The position numbers and the translations under genes were made by a program. This document shows positions 25,319 through 34,717 of a stretch of DNA of 64,000 nt, piece after piece; position 1 is the first letter of the stretch; each line of letters starts with the position of its first letter. The notes under the pieces are model-generated. The model was given only the letters and a program-made list of their open reading frames with translations. It searched no databases and was not told the origin of the DNA. The DNA is from Thiohalocapsa sp. PB-PSB1. GTDB lineage: Bacteria > Pseudomonadota > Gammaproteobacteria > Chromatiales > Chromatiaceae. The stretch is from positions 1,116,001-1,180,000 of the forward strand of contig CP050890.1 of assembly GCA_016745215.1 (NCBI GenBank). The letters are read 5' to 3'.

Positions 25319-26749
25319 ATGGAATATCTTCCGATTTTTGTCGACATCAAACAGCAGACCTGCCTGGTCGCAGGCGGCGGGCCGATCGCGCTCCGCAAAC
25401 TGGAAAATTTGCTCCGTGCCGGGGCCATGGTGCGAATCGTCTCGCCAACATTGGTTCCAGAGCTTGCTGCGCGCATTGATGCCCCTAACATCATCTGGCA
25501 TCAACGCCGATTTCAGGACGCAGACCTTCAAGGCGCCCGATTGGTTATTGCCGCCACTGATGATCGTGGAGTCAACCGCCAGATTGCCGATTTGGCCAAG
25601 GCCGCAGGCATCCCGGTCAATGTCGCCGATCAGCCCGAGGACTGCAGTTTCATCATGCCCTCCATTATTGACCGCTCACCGGTGGTTGTAGCAGTCTCGA
25701 CCGGCAGTGCCTCGCCGGTCCTTGCGCGCATGATTCGCGCACGACTCGAATCTCTGGTACCTGCGGGCTATGGGCGCCTCGCCGAACTCTGCGCCCGCTA
25801 TCGAAACCGCGTCAAAGAGCGCTTCGACCAACAGCGCGATCGGCGCCGGTTTTGGGATCGGGTATTACAGGGCGGCGTCGCCGAGCGTATCTTCTCCGGG
25901 CACGACGATGAGGCCGATGCTGCCATGGAGCGAGAGTTGGCCGCCGGCGGCAGTCCTTCGGACGTGGGCGAGGTCTATCTGGTTGGCGCCGGACCGGGCG
26001 ATCCTGATCTTCTCACCTTTCGCGCACTGCGTTTGATGCAACAGGCGGATGTCGTGGTATATGACCGCCTGGTCGCCAAGCCCATCATCGATATGGTACG
26101 ACGTGACGCTGAGCATATTTACGTCGGTAAGCAGCGTAATCAGCACACCATGCGCCAGGAACAAATCAACGCGCTGCTTGCTCGACTCGCCAAACAAGGA
26201 CACCGGGTGCTCCGTTTAAAAGGCGGCGACCCGTTCATTTTTGGTCGTGGTGGCGAGGAGATCGACACGCTGGCAGCAGAAGGCGTGCCATTTCAGGTCG
26301 TGCCCGGCATTACCGCGGCCAATGGTTGTGCTTGTTATGGCGGCATACCGCTGACCCATCGCGACTATGCACAATCCGTTACCTTCGTAACCGGCCATCT
26401 AAAGGACGGCAGCATGAACTTGAACTGGGAACAGCTTGCTCAGCCGCAGCAGACACTGGTCTTTTACATGGGATTGGTGGGCTTACCGATCATCATCTCC
26501 AACCTGATCGAGCATGGCGTCCCGGCAGACATGCCCATCGCGCTGGTGCAGCAAGGTACAACCCACATGCAGAAGGTCTATGCTGGTACATTGCGCAGCA
26601 TTTTAGGTCAAGTCCAGGCAGATCCGCCTGCGCCGCCAACTCTTGTCATTGTTGGCAAAGTTGTCCAACTGCGCGATAAATTGGCCTGGTTCAGCACGAT
26701 ACCAGACCCGAATCAAGGAGCGACGACCCCTCTGCTGCCCGGGGACTGA
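25319..26749 (+). CDS. cysG: Siroheme synthase CysG
   Basis: A 476-residue trifunctional enzyme that methylates uroporphyrinogen III, oxidises precorrin-2 and inserts iron to give siroheme, the cofactor of sulfite reductases. ATG 25319 gives MEYLPIFVDIKQQTCLVAGGG. The N-terminal NAD-binding domain has GGGPIALRKLENLL; the middle has SFIMPSIIDRSPVVVAVSTGSASPVLAR; the methyltransferase half starts VYLVGAGPGDPDLLTFRALRLMQ and has RLKGGDPFIFGRGGEE. The neighbouring sulfur-relay genes make a link to dissimilatory sulfite reductase attractive, but this is inference. An E1 repeat starts on the base after the stop codon. Confidence 0.96.
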   Translation: MEYLPIFVDIKQQTCLVAGGGPIALRKLENLLRAGAMVRIVSPTLVPELAARIDAPNIIWHQRRFQDADLQGARLVIAATDDRGVNRQIADLAKAAGIPVNVADQPEDCSFIMPSIIDRSPVVVAVSTGSASPVLARMIRARLESLVPAGYGRLAELCARYRNRVKERFDQQRDRRRFWDRVLQGGVAERIFSGHDDEADAAMERELAAGGSPSDVGEVYLVGAGPGDPDLLTFRALRLMQQADVVVYDRLVAKPIIDMVRRDAEHIYVGKQRNQHTMRQEQINALLARLAKQGHRVLRLKGGDPFIFGRGGEEIDTLAAEGVPFQVVPGITAANGCACYGGIPLTHRDYAQSVTFVTGHLKDGSMNLNWEQLAQPQQTLVFYMGLVGLPIIISNLIEHGVPADMPIALVQQGTTHMQKVYAGTLRSILGQVQADPPAPPTLVIVGKVVQLRDKLAWFSTIPDPNQGATTPLLPGD

Positions 26750-26906
26750 GGCGATTTCTGTCGAGCAACAGACCACCTGGCTTGTCTTCTCGTCCGGCAT
26801 CGACGTTGCGCCAACCGGCTCATAGAGCGACCATGGACAGGTTGCTGCTTCGCGAAGGCGAATGCGAATCCGGCGCCAGTTGGTCTATTGTTCTCCGGCA
26901 ATCGCC
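26750..26906. repeat. E1 palindromic intergenic repeat, copy 5
   Basis: A 157-bp unit starting at the base after the cysG stop codon and ending 18 bases before the stop of the convergent HD-domain gene. Ends: GGCGATTTCTGTCGAG and TTCTCCGGCAATCGCC. Inner blocks GGCGCCAGTTGGTCTAT and GACCACCTGGC are shared with the other copies. Confidence 0.88.
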
Positions 26907-26924
26907 CGAGACGCTTTCCGTCTG

Positions 26925-27536
26925 TCAGCCACTGGCTTCTGTCGCAAATGCCGCCACACAACGTGCATGGGCAAGATCGAACAGTTGTTCCAAATCAGCA
27001 TGCGTGCCGCGCAGCTGATCAATTACCTGGCGCGCCCAGTGACAGTAGGCGAGGCGGCGCTCAGCGTCCCAGCCATGCGGGGGATGCTCCAACAGATCCC
27101 GCAGGTTTGCGATCTTATCTGCCAGCTTGACCAAACGCGCCTCGTGACAAGCAGACGCGGCATGCAAGATCTGGCGGCGCTTGCGCTCGACTTTGGGCAG
27201 GGTCTTGTCGTCGGTTACCGCCAGCACAACGTCACAAACATCACCGCCGAAATGAGTCCGCAATTCTTCGACGCTGGTTTCGGTATCCTCAATCGTGTCA
27301 TGAAGCAAGGCCGCGCAGAGCACCACCGGGCAGTCGATGCCAGCCTCTTCGCTCAAGATTGACAGCAAATCGATTGGATGATTGATATAAGGTGAAGCAT
27401 CGGCATCCTTGCGCCGCTGCAGGCGATGCTTGGTTGCCGCAAAACGCAACGCCCGCGCAAGCATTGGCAGCAGGGTGGCACTGTCCGGTAGATCGGCAGC
27501 CTGCATATCGATCACCTCAAGGTCAGAATCCGGCAT
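26925..27536 (-). CDS. HD-domain phosphohydrolase, MESH1/SpoT-hydrolase-like
   Basis: From ATG 27536, preceded by GAGGAAAC, the product has about 203 residues. It carries SPYINHPIDLL, the HD motif ALLHDTIEDTETS, and LVKLADKIANLRDL, which are the metal-binding and catalytic parts of the (p)ppGpp hydrolase fold. Stand-alone proteins of this type (MESH1-like) can hydrolyse ppGpp or related nucleotides such as NADPH. No synthetase domain is present. A full-length SpoT is encoded at 38211-40487, so this would be an accessory hydrolase. Confidence 0.85.
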   Translation of the reverse strand: MPDSDLEVIDMQAADLPDSATLLPMLARALRFAATKHRLQRRKDADASPYINHPIDLLSILSEEAGIDCPVVLCAALLHDTIEDTETSVEELRTHFGGDVCDVVLAVTDDKTLPKVERKRRQILHAASACHEARLVKLADKIANLRDLLEHPPHGWDAERRLAYCHWARQVIDQLRGTHADLEQLFDLAHARCVAAFATEASG

Positions 27537-27580
27537 CTGTTTCCTCAGCATTATTGGCAGTTAAATTACCGCAATACTCT

Positions 27581-28399
27581 ATGGCAGTTACGCTGCCCTA
27601 CCTACGCATGGCGCGTTTCCCAAATCCTCTGTTGATGATGGTTACGCTGTTATTTATCGGCGTCAGCGGCATCTGTGCCGGCGCAAATCCGCTCGATGAC
27701 GATGCGCCGACACTAGGCGTCGGTGTCTATGTCGGAGGTGCTCCCATGGCCTTTTTTGAACATGGTGTGCTGCGCGGGCTGGACATCGACCTAGCACAGG
27801 CATTAGCTGACGCAATGGACATGCAATTGCAACTGCACGAGATGCCGCAACCGCGGCTGATCGACGCCGTGCGCGGCGGTCGTATCGATCTGATGCTATC
27901 GACCTTGCCTGAGACGGATCTGGACACGCTTGGGCTGATCGCCAGCGAACCTTTGCTGAATACCGGCCAGATGGCACTGATCCGTGCCGATGACGTGACC
28001 ACCTACGCGCGCCCGCTGGACATCATCACCACCAGCAGCCGGGTTGGTTACCAACGCGGATCAGCTGGAGCACGCTTTGTGCAGGCTAATCTTCCAAAGG
28101 CCCAGAGGATACCAGTGATCGGCCCGGTCTGGGGTATCGCGGCGTTGCGTGCCGGCGACATTGACCTCTTTATTCATGATGCGACCACGGTTTGGATGAT
28201 CGCCACCGATCCAAGGGAAACGCAATTGATCGGTCTCTTTCATCCGCTTACCAAAGAGCGCCTGGCATGGATAATGCGCACTGAGGACCAACTGCTGCAA
28301 CGCAACGCCAATACGATTATCCGCGCCTGGCGCCGCTCCGGGAAGCTTGCCGGCTTGCTTAACCGCTGGATTCCTATTCAGATTCTCATACCTGATTAA
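27581..28399 (+). CDS. Periplasmic amino-acid-type solute-binding protein
   Basis: A 272-residue product (start ATG 27581; ATGs at 27608 and slightly later are alternatives) with an N-terminal hydrophobic export signal ending near GICAGA, then a bacterial type II binding-protein fold: VGVYVGGAPMAFFEHGVLRGLDIDLAQALADAMDM, GGRIDLMLSTLPET, VGYQRGSAGARFV and AALRAGDIDLFIHD. There is no permease or ATPase next to it, so it is an orphan binding protein or a sensor-type domain. Ligand unknown. Confidence 0.82.
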   Translation: MAVTLPYLRMARFPNPLLMMVTLLFIGVSGICAGANPLDDDAPTLGVGVYVGGAPMAFFEHGVLRGLDIDLAQALADAMDMQLQLHEMPQPRLIDAVRGGRIDLMLSTLPETDLDTLGLIASEPLLNTGQMALIRADDVTTYARPLDIITTSSRVGYQRGSAGARFVQANLPKAQRIPVIGPVWGIAALRAGDIDLFIHDATTVWMIATDPRETQLIGLFHPLTKERLAWIMRTEDQLLQRNANTIIRAWRRSGKLAGLLNRWIPIQILIPD

Positions 28400-28466
28400 T
28401 GCATGTTCTGGCCTCGATCTCAGGCCCACCAAAACCTTGCTTATTTCCAGCAAGAAAGTTGCGATC

Positions 28467-29495
28467 TCAGGGATAGCCGCCGGCCGAGACGGGAGGATGC
28501 GCCAAGTCCTCGGCAATCCTTGTCAACAGCATCCAAGGGTTCGCTTGCATATGGCCTTTGATCGCTAGGTCGGCCTCGGCGCAGCGTTCCAGCAACGACC
28601 AAAGAAATGGCAGAGAATAACGTTTGGCGGCTGTCAGCACCGAATTGCGCCGCGATTCCGATACCTGGTGTGCTTGCAGCACCGCGGCGACATTCTGACT
28701 CTGGTTAAGAGCGAATGAGACAGCGCAAAGCTTGCGAATCTCACGCGCCAGTACCCATAGTACCAATGGTTCCGCGGCACCCTCCGCGGCGAGCCCTCGC
28801 GCGATCTTACTGACCCGCGCGCGATCACCGGCAAGCGCGGCGTCGGTGAGGTCGAATAGGTCATAGCGGGCGCTGTCGTGCACCGCGGACAGGAGGGCTT
28901 TGGCGCCCAGTGGACCGGACTCGCATAGCAGCCCGAGCTTGGCGATTTCCTGGTCTGCGGCCAATAGGTTGCCCTCAACCCGCTCAGCGAGCAATGCGAG
29001 GGCCTCTGCTGTCGGCTGAAAGCCGCGATCCACCAGTCGCTGTCGCAGCCAATACAACAGGTGGCGGCCCTGCAATTGGCGGCTTTGCAGGATCATCCCC
29101 CGGCTGTCAATTAATTGCACCCATTTCAATTTCAAGCTCTTCCAGTCCATCTTCGGAGCCAGGATCAACAGCAGCAGGTCGTCACTGATGCGCTTGCAAT
29201 AGTCGCGTATGGCGTCGGCTCCCTCGCGTCCAATGCCATCGCTGCTGATACGCAGTTCGATCAGGCGGCGCTCGGCGAACAATGATAGGGAACCCGCCTC
29301 GCCAGCCAGGCTCGACCAGTCGAACTGGGCTGTTTGCTCTAGACAAATACGCTCGTTGAAACCGCGCTCCCGTGCGCTGCGGCGGATCAGATCGGCGGCT
29401 TCTCCAAGCTGAAATGGCTCATCTCCAAATAACAGGTAGATCGGCGCGAGCCCATCCTGCAGCAGCCGTGGAAGTTGTTGTGGTGCGCAGCGCAT
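28467..29495 (-). CDS. holA: DNA polymerase III subunit delta
   Basis: HolA opens the sliding clamp as part of the clamp loader. The 342-residue product begins MRCAPQQLPRLLQDGLAPIYLLFGDEPFQLGEAADLIR, contains SLSLFAERRLIELRI and NLLAADQEIAKLGLL, and has the helical C-terminal collar. It follows lptE by 3 bases in the leuS-lptE-holA order, which is standard in gammaproteobacteria. Length matches the family. Confidence 0.93.
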   Translation of the reverse strand: MRCAPQQLPRLLQDGLAPIYLLFGDEPFQLGEAADLIRRSARERGFNERICLEQTAQFDWSSLAGEAGSLSLFAERRLIELRISSDGIGREGADAIRDYCKRISDDLLLLILAPKMDWKSLKLKWVQLIDSRGMILQSRQLQGRHLLYWLRQRLVDRGFQPTAEALALLAERVEGNLLAADQEIAKLGLLCESGPLGAKALLSAVHDSARYDLFDLTDAALAGDRARVSKIARGLAAEGAAEPLVLWVLAREIRKLCAVSFALNQSQNVAAVLQAHQVSESRRNSVLTAAKRYSLPFLWSLLERCAEADLAIKGHMQANPWMLLTRIAEDLAHPPVSAGGYP

Positions 29496-29498
29496 GAA

Positions 29499-30041
29499 TC
29501 AACCGGAGCTGGGCTTTGTTAACGCCGCGCGCAAACGCAGCAACACCTGATCGGCCGCATCGCTGGCAAGATCTTGATAGATGATGTCCGATTCCAGCTG
29601 TTTGCCAAGAACGGCAACATCCGGGTTGTCATCGAATAGGCGCACCAGGGTCAGTGACTGCGACGGCACCAGTTGCTTGCCGGCGCTGTCTTGCGCATCG
29701 AAGCGGATGCGGTAGCTGAGCTGGTAGGCCAGCGCTTTGCCGTTGACATCCACGGCAACAACCCGCGATGTGCGGCTCTGGGACAGAATCCTCAGCAGCA
29801 TGCCGGCTTCAGCCGGATTCGATGTCAGCGCCACCCTGCTGCCGGCGAGGCGCGCCTGGATGGCATCACCGACGAGGCCGCCAGACTGAATGAACAAAGG
29901 GCTGAGTTCCGGGGGAATATCGACGGCACCGCGCAGATGAAATCCGCAGCCCGCGATCAACAGACAGACCAGCAGGCTGGTACGGCATAGGATACCCAAG
30001 ACAGGCGCAAGCCTGCCACGCCAGCGGCAATGGGTGGTCAT
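29499..30041 (-). CDS. lptE: LPS-assembly lipoprotein LptE
   Basis: LptE plugs the LptD barrel that inserts lipopolysaccharide into the outer membrane. The 180-residue precursor has the lipobox LLIAGC (Cys at about residue 32) followed by GFHLRG, the family signature, and a small alpha/beta domain with YQLSYRIRFDAQDSAGKQLVPSQSLTLVR and the C-terminal helical region. Its ATG overlaps the leuS stop (ATGA), and holA follows at once, so the three genes are one operon. Confidence 0.93.
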   Translation of the reverse strand: MTTHCRWRGRLAPVLGILCRTSLLVCLLIAGCGFHLRGAVDIPPELSPLFIQSGGLVGDAIQARLAGSRVALTSNPAEAGMLLRILSQSRTSRVVAVDVNGKALAYQLSYRIRFDAQDSAGKQLVPSQSLTLVRLFDDNPDVAVLGKQLESDIIYQDLASDAADQVLLRLRAALTKPSSG

Positions 30042-32593
30042 TTCGCTACCAGGTTCACAAGCTTGTTTGGAACGACAATGATCTTATGCGGGGTTTTTCC
30101 CAGCAGAAAACGCTGTACGTTATCGTTGGCCAGAGCTGCCGCTTCGATCGCGGCCCGATCTGCATCGGCGGGTAACTGTACTTTGGCGCGTACCTTACCG
30201 TTGACCTGTACCACATAGGCCACGCTGTCCTGCTGCAACGCGGTCTGGTCGACCTGCGGCCAGTTCGACGCCAGGATATCGGCACCAAAACCAAGCTCGC
30301 GCCACAGATGGTGGGTGATATGCGGTGCGATCGGCGCCAATAATCGCAGCACGATGCCAAGCCCTTCGCGCAACGCTGCATTTGCGCCGGCAGCTGAGTC
30401 ATCCAGCTTATACAGCGCATTGACCATGGTCATGCAACCTGATACTACGGTATTGAACTGATTCCGCCGATAGTCGAACAGCGCCTTATTCAGTGCCGCG
30501 TGGATATCGCGGCGAGCAATGCTCACGCTCTCATCACGAGCAGCGCTCGAGTCGACAGCGTCCGGTCCAACGCGCGCGGCCAATGCCCACAGGCGCTTGA
30601 GGAAGCGTGAGGCACCCTCGACGCCCTCATCATTCCACTCCAGAGATTGATCCGGCGGCGACGTGAACATGGTGTAGAGGCGCACGGTATCGGCACCATA
30701 GCGTTCGATCAGCGCCTCCGGATCGACACCATTGTTCTTGGACTTGGACATTTTTTCAACGCCACCAAAGTGCACCGGCTGGCCATCAGACTGCAGAACC
30801 GCGCTCAGCAATTTGCCCTTATCATCGCGAACCGCTTCCACCTCGGAGGGATTGAACCAGCGCTTACGTCCGTCCGCATCCTCGCGGTACCAGGTTTCGG
30901 CAACCACCATGCCCTGGGTGAGGAGATTGGCAAAAGGCTCGTCACAATTCAGCAGGCCCTCATCGCGCATCAAGCGATGAAAAAAGCGCGCATACAGCAG
31001 GTGCAATACCGCATGTTCGATACCGCCGATGTATTGGTCTACGGGCAGCCAGTAATTGGCGCGTTGATCAAGCATTGCGTCGTTGCAATCGGTACAGCAA
31101 AAGCGGGCGTAATACCAACTGGACTCGAAAAACGTGTCGAAGGTATCTGTTTCTCGAACCGCGCCTCCAGGGAGTTGCGAAAAGGCAGATATCTTGCTCA
31201 GCGGCGAGCCGGAACCATCCACCACAACATCTTCCGGCAGGCGCACCGGGAGCTCGGTTTCCGCATATAATTCACCGTCGGCAGTGTGCACAACCGGTAT
31301 CGGACACCCCCAATAGCGCTGGCGCGATACGCCCCAATCACGCAGCCTGAAGTTCACGCGCTTCTCGCCCTTGTCGTGCCGTGACAGCCAATCGGCAATC
31401 GCGGTAAACGCCTGTTCGCTGGACAAACCGGTAAATGGGCCGGACTCGACCAGGACGCCTTTGTCGATGTAGGCGCCGGCATCGATACCGCAGGCGCCGC
31501 CATCGGCAGCCACGATGACCTGCTTCTTTGGGATGTCATAACGCTCGGCGAACTCCCAGTCGCGCTGATCGTGTGCCGGCACCGCCATAATCGCACCTGT
31601 GCCATAACCCATCAGGACGAAATTTGCCGCGAACATCGGCACTGGCTCGCCGGTGACGGGATGCAGCGCATCAAGACCCAAACGGTAGCCTTTCTTTTCC
31701 ATCGTCTCCAATTCCGCCTCGGAGGTGCCGCCCATGCGACATTCATCAATGAACGCGGCGAGCGCCGGATCATGCTTCGCGGTATCTCTTGCAAGCGGAT
31801 GTTCGGCGGCCACCGCCACATAGGTGACACCCATCAGGGTATCCGGGCGCGTGGTATAAATGCCCAGTACATCGTCACGGCCCTGAATACCGAACTTCAT
31901 GTAGACACCTTCGGAGCGGCCGATCCAGTTGCGCTGCATGGTGCGCACCTGCTCTGGCCAGCCATCGAGGCCCTCGGTGGCGTCGAGCAGTTCCTGGGCA
32001 TAATCAGTAATGCGTAGGAACCATTGCTCGATCTCGCGCTTTTCGACTGGCGCACCGGAGCGCCAACCCTTGCCATCAATGACCTGCTCGTTGGCGAGCA
32101 CGGTTTGATCGATCGGATCCCAGTTGACGGTGGCGCTGGCGCGATACGCCAGCCCTTTTTGCATCAGTCGGGTAAACAACCATTGTTCCCAACGATAGTA
32201 GTCCGGATCGCAGGTAGCCAGTTCACGCTCCCAATCGTAGCCGAACCCGAGTTGTTTCAGCTGACCTTTCATATAAGCGACGTTAGCCCGCGTCCAACGC
32301 GACGGCGGAATACCCTGTTTAATCGCGGCGTTTTCGGCTGGCAGACCAAACGCGTCCCATCCCATGGGCTGAAGCACGTTCTTGCCCTGCATGCGTTGAT
32401 AGCGGGCAATGACGTCGCCGATGGTGTAGTTGCGCACGTGCCCCATGTGTAAACGCCCGGATGGGTAGGGAAACATCGACAGGCAATAGAATTTTTCCCG
32501 CGTCGGATCCTCGACCGCTCTGAAGCTATGGTTTTCTTCCCAATCCCGTTGGGCTGCGGCCTCGACAGCGCGTGGGTCATACTCGGTCTGCAT
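30038..32593 (-). CDS. leuS: Leucyl-tRNA synthetase
   Basis: An 851-residue class I aminoacyl-tRNA synthetase. ATG 32593 (MQTEYDPRAVEAAAQRDWEE) is preferred to an upstream in-frame ATG because LeuS proteins start at this point. HMGH (residues 49-52) in GRLHMGHVRNYTIGDV and KMSKSKNNGVDP are the ATP-binding motifs; the editing domain has GVTYVAVAAEHPLA; a C-terminal DALR-like and anchor domain ends in the usual KIIVVPNKLVNLV. All motifs intact. First gene of leuS-lptE-holA. Confidence 0.98.
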   Translation of the reverse strand: MQTEYDPRAVEAAAQRDWEENHSFRAVEDPTREKFYCLSMFPYPSGRLHMGHVRNYTIGDVIARYQRMQGKNVLQPMGWDAFGLPAENAAIKQGIPPSRWTRANVAYMKGQLKQLGFGYDWERELATCDPDYYRWEQWLFTRLMQKGLAYRASATVNWDPIDQTVLANEQVIDGKGWRSGAPVEKREIEQWFLRITDYAQELLDATEGLDGWPEQVRTMQRNWIGRSEGVYMKFGIQGRDDVLGIYTTRPDTLMGVTYVAVAAEHPLARDTAKHDPALAAFIDECRMGGTSEAELETMEKKGYRLGLDALHPVTGEPVPMFAANFVLMGYGTGAIMAVPAHDQRDWEFAERYDIPKKQVIVAADGGACGIDAGAYIDKGVLVESGPFTGLSSEQAFTAIADWLSRHDKGEKRVNFRLRDWGVSRQRYWGCPIPVVHTADGELYAETELPVRLPEDVVVDGSGSPLSKISAFSQLPGGAVRETDTFDTFFESSWYYARFCCTDCNDAMLDQRANYWLPVDQYIGGIEHAVLHLLYARFFHRLMRDEGLLNCDEPFANLLTQGMVVAETWYREDADGRKRWFNPSEVEAVRDDKGKLLSAVLQSDGQPVHFGGVEKMSKSKNNGVDPEALIERYGADTVRLYTMFTSPPDQSLEWNDEGVEGASRFLKRLWALAARVGPDAVDSSAARDESVSIARRDIHAALNKALFDYRRNQFNTVVSGCMTMVNALYKLDDSAAGANAALREGLGIVLRLLAPIAPHITHHLWRELGFGADILASNWPQVDQTALQQDSVAYVVQVNGKVRAKVQLPADADRAAIEAAALANDNVQRFLLGKTPHKIIVVPNKLVNLVAK

Positions 32594-32711
32594 TGGATCG
32601 GTCTCTGGACTGCTGAAGGGAGCCTGTTGGCGAAGATTCAACGCATAAGGATACCGTACCCTAGCAAGTCCTGGCGACCACAGGATGGTGCATGGTCAAG
32701 ATGCAACGGGC

Positions 32712-34520
32712 CTAAAGATCGCGGACGACGCGAAAGCCGATATCTTGGCTGGATTCGTCGGTCTCCGACCACAGACGTGCTGCCGAGCGCAGATAGCCGG
32801 GCTTGAAACGCCAGCTACCACCCCGGATCACGCGTCGTTCGCACTGGCCGCCCTGGCCCTGGGTCCAGGCAGCCGCGCTTGCTACGGCCTGCTGATAGTT
32901 CGTATGCCAACAGTCCTCGACCCATTCCCAGACATTGCCATGCACATGATAAAGACCCCAGGGGTTAGCTGGCAGAGCGGACGTCGGCAGCGTTTGCCCT
33001 CGCTGGACGCCGGTACGCGCACCACATCGAGCATAATCGAATTTGCCGTTGTAGTTCGCTAGATCGGTATGAATACAACTGCCAGTTGAAAACGGCGTGG
33101 TCGAGCCGGCCCGAGCCAGATATTCCCATTCCACCTCGGAAGGTAAACGATAGCGCTGCCCAGTCTGAGCACTCAGCCAGCGCGTGTAATTGACCGCATC
33201 GTGCCAACTCACGTGGATCACTGGTCGCTCACCGCGACCCCAACCCTCGTCTTCAGGTAACCTGCGTCCGGTCGCCGACACGAAGCGGCCATAGTCGTCG
33301 AAGCTGATTTCACCAATGCTCACGGCAAATCGCTCCAACTGGATTTTCCGTTGAGGTGCCTCCGAGGGAAATCGCTCTGCCTCACTATCCGAGGAGCCCA
33401 TGAGCAAATTGCCCGGCGGCAACGCGATCATCACAGGTCCATGTCCGCCCGTCAGCAGCAGATCATGAAAAGGTCGGCTTGCGGGATCGGTCTGCACAAC
33501 GGCGGTGACGAAATTCAAAATACCTTGGCTATTGTTCCAAACCATGACCTGGACCGGCCGCAGGGACCAACCACTTACGGCCAGCAGCGCCAGAAAGGTA
33601 AACAGCACCACGCCCAGACCGACCGCGTACTTGAACCATTCGGTTCGGGGTTGTCGGCCGCATGCCTGCCCATGATCGGCGCGAGCGGTATTTTTATTAG
33701 ACGTTTCGCCCCGGGATAGTTGCCGCGCACACGCCCTGGACAACGAGACATAGGCTCGATTGTGCGCGACTGGCTGGTCCTGCAGCGATGGGTCAGCGTG
33801 GTAAACCGATAGAGATGGCATGGTTTGGCCCGGCGCCGCTTCGACGTTGCCACGACCAAGCAATTCGCACAGCCGACTCAAACTTAAATAGCGCCTGGAG
33901 CCGGATGGATCGCCCTTTTCCAGCAGATCAATCAGTGAATCAGCCAGGGGAAACGAAACCTTGCCGGCCGGTTCGCCTGCATCGCCCTTGTCCATCCTGA
34001 TGGGGTTAATGGCTGGCAGAGGCAGAAAGGGCGCCCGGGCTGTGACTACGGATCGGAAGGGCGCCCCTAGATCAGCTGTGGGCAAAGTCTGGGAGCCCTG
34101 AACTCCGACTGGCCTCGTATTCTCATGGGCGCAATCCAGCAATAATACCTGCTGCTGGGAAGCACTCAGATTCATCATTAGAGCCAGCGAGGCAAGCGGC
34201 AGAGTATCGGTCAATACAGCGGGGTTGTCGGCATCGGCAGTCGCCAGACAGAGGCTTCCGCGGTCATCGGTAACGCAAAAACCGGCGACATACACGAGAA
34301 TCAGATCGTGCCTTTGAAGCGCGACACAAGCGGATTCCAAAGTATCGATCAGAGCTTGACGATTTGGATTGCGGACCAGATCCACTCGGTCAAAAGCGCC
34401 GACATGCCGCGCCGCCAATAACTGCGCTAAGCGATCTAAACGGTCACCTGGAATTTGCACCGAGTCTGCTGGCTCAGCTGGGCGGTGATTTGCGCCGATC
34501 AATACAGCTTGTTTCTTCAA
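32712..34520 (-). CDS. Degenerate caspase-like domain fused to an FGE/SUMF1-like domain through a membrane helix
   Basis: 602 residues in three parts. Residues 1-230 look like a bacterial caspase (peptidase C14) fold: AVLIGANHRP, HDLILVYVAGFC at 71-82, and QVLLLDCAHEN at 124-134. In active enzymes the first strand ends in SGHG and the second in DAC(H/R); here the His position is Phe and the Cys is displaced by one, so the catalytic dyad appears lost. A transmembrane helix (about 297-318) follows, then residues 362-602 form a formylglycine-generating-enzyme-type domain (PPGNLLMGSSDSEAERFPSE, PVIHVSWHDAVNYTRWLS, YRLPSEVEWEYLARAG, HGNVWEWVEDC, RRVIRGGSW, DIGFRVVRDL). The paired active-site cysteines of true FGE are not at their usual place near the end. 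Role unknown; caspase-FGE fusions occur in many bacteria. Confidence 0.85.
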   Translation of the reverse strand: MKKQAVLIGANHRPAEPADSVQIPGDRLDRLAQLLAARHVGAFDRVDLVRNPNRQALIDTLESACVALQRHDLILVYVAGFCVTDDRGSLCLATADADNPAVLTDTLPLASLALMMNLSASQQQVLLLDCAHENTRPVGVQGSQTLPTADLGAPFRSVVTARAPFLPLPAINPIRMDKGDAGEPAGKVSFPLADSLIDLLEKGDPSGSRRYLSLSRLCELLGRGNVEAAPGQTMPSLSVYHADPSLQDQPVAHNRAYVSLSRACARQLSRGETSNKNTARADHGQACGRQPRTEWFKYAVGLGVVLFTFLALLAVSGWSLRPVQVMVWNNSQGILNFVTAVVQTDPASRPFHDLLLTGGHGPVMIALPPGNLLMGSSDSEAERFPSEAPQRKIQLERFAVSIGEISFDDYGRFVSATGRRLPEDEGWGRGERPVIHVSWHDAVNYTRWLSAQTGQRYRLPSEVEWEYLARAGSTTPFSTGSCIHTDLANYNGKFDYARCGARTGVQRGQTLPTSALPANPWGLYHVHGNVWEWVEDCWHTNYQQAVASAAAWTQGQGGQCERRVIRGGSWRFKPGYLRSAARLWSETDESSQDIGFRVVRDL

Positions 34521-34717
34521 TGAACTGATATACTACTTTGATTTACTGGTACTTAATCAGTTACTTTACGTAAGGTTGCGTGACATGCAATCTAGACCAA
34601 ATAGAAAACCAAAGGCTCATATGGGACACAAGGTGAAACAGATAATAGTCCCGTTGGAAATCAACGTGCTGTATCACGTCCTCACCTTAGAGCCCACATG
34701 AGCGAAACCAAAAGCTA

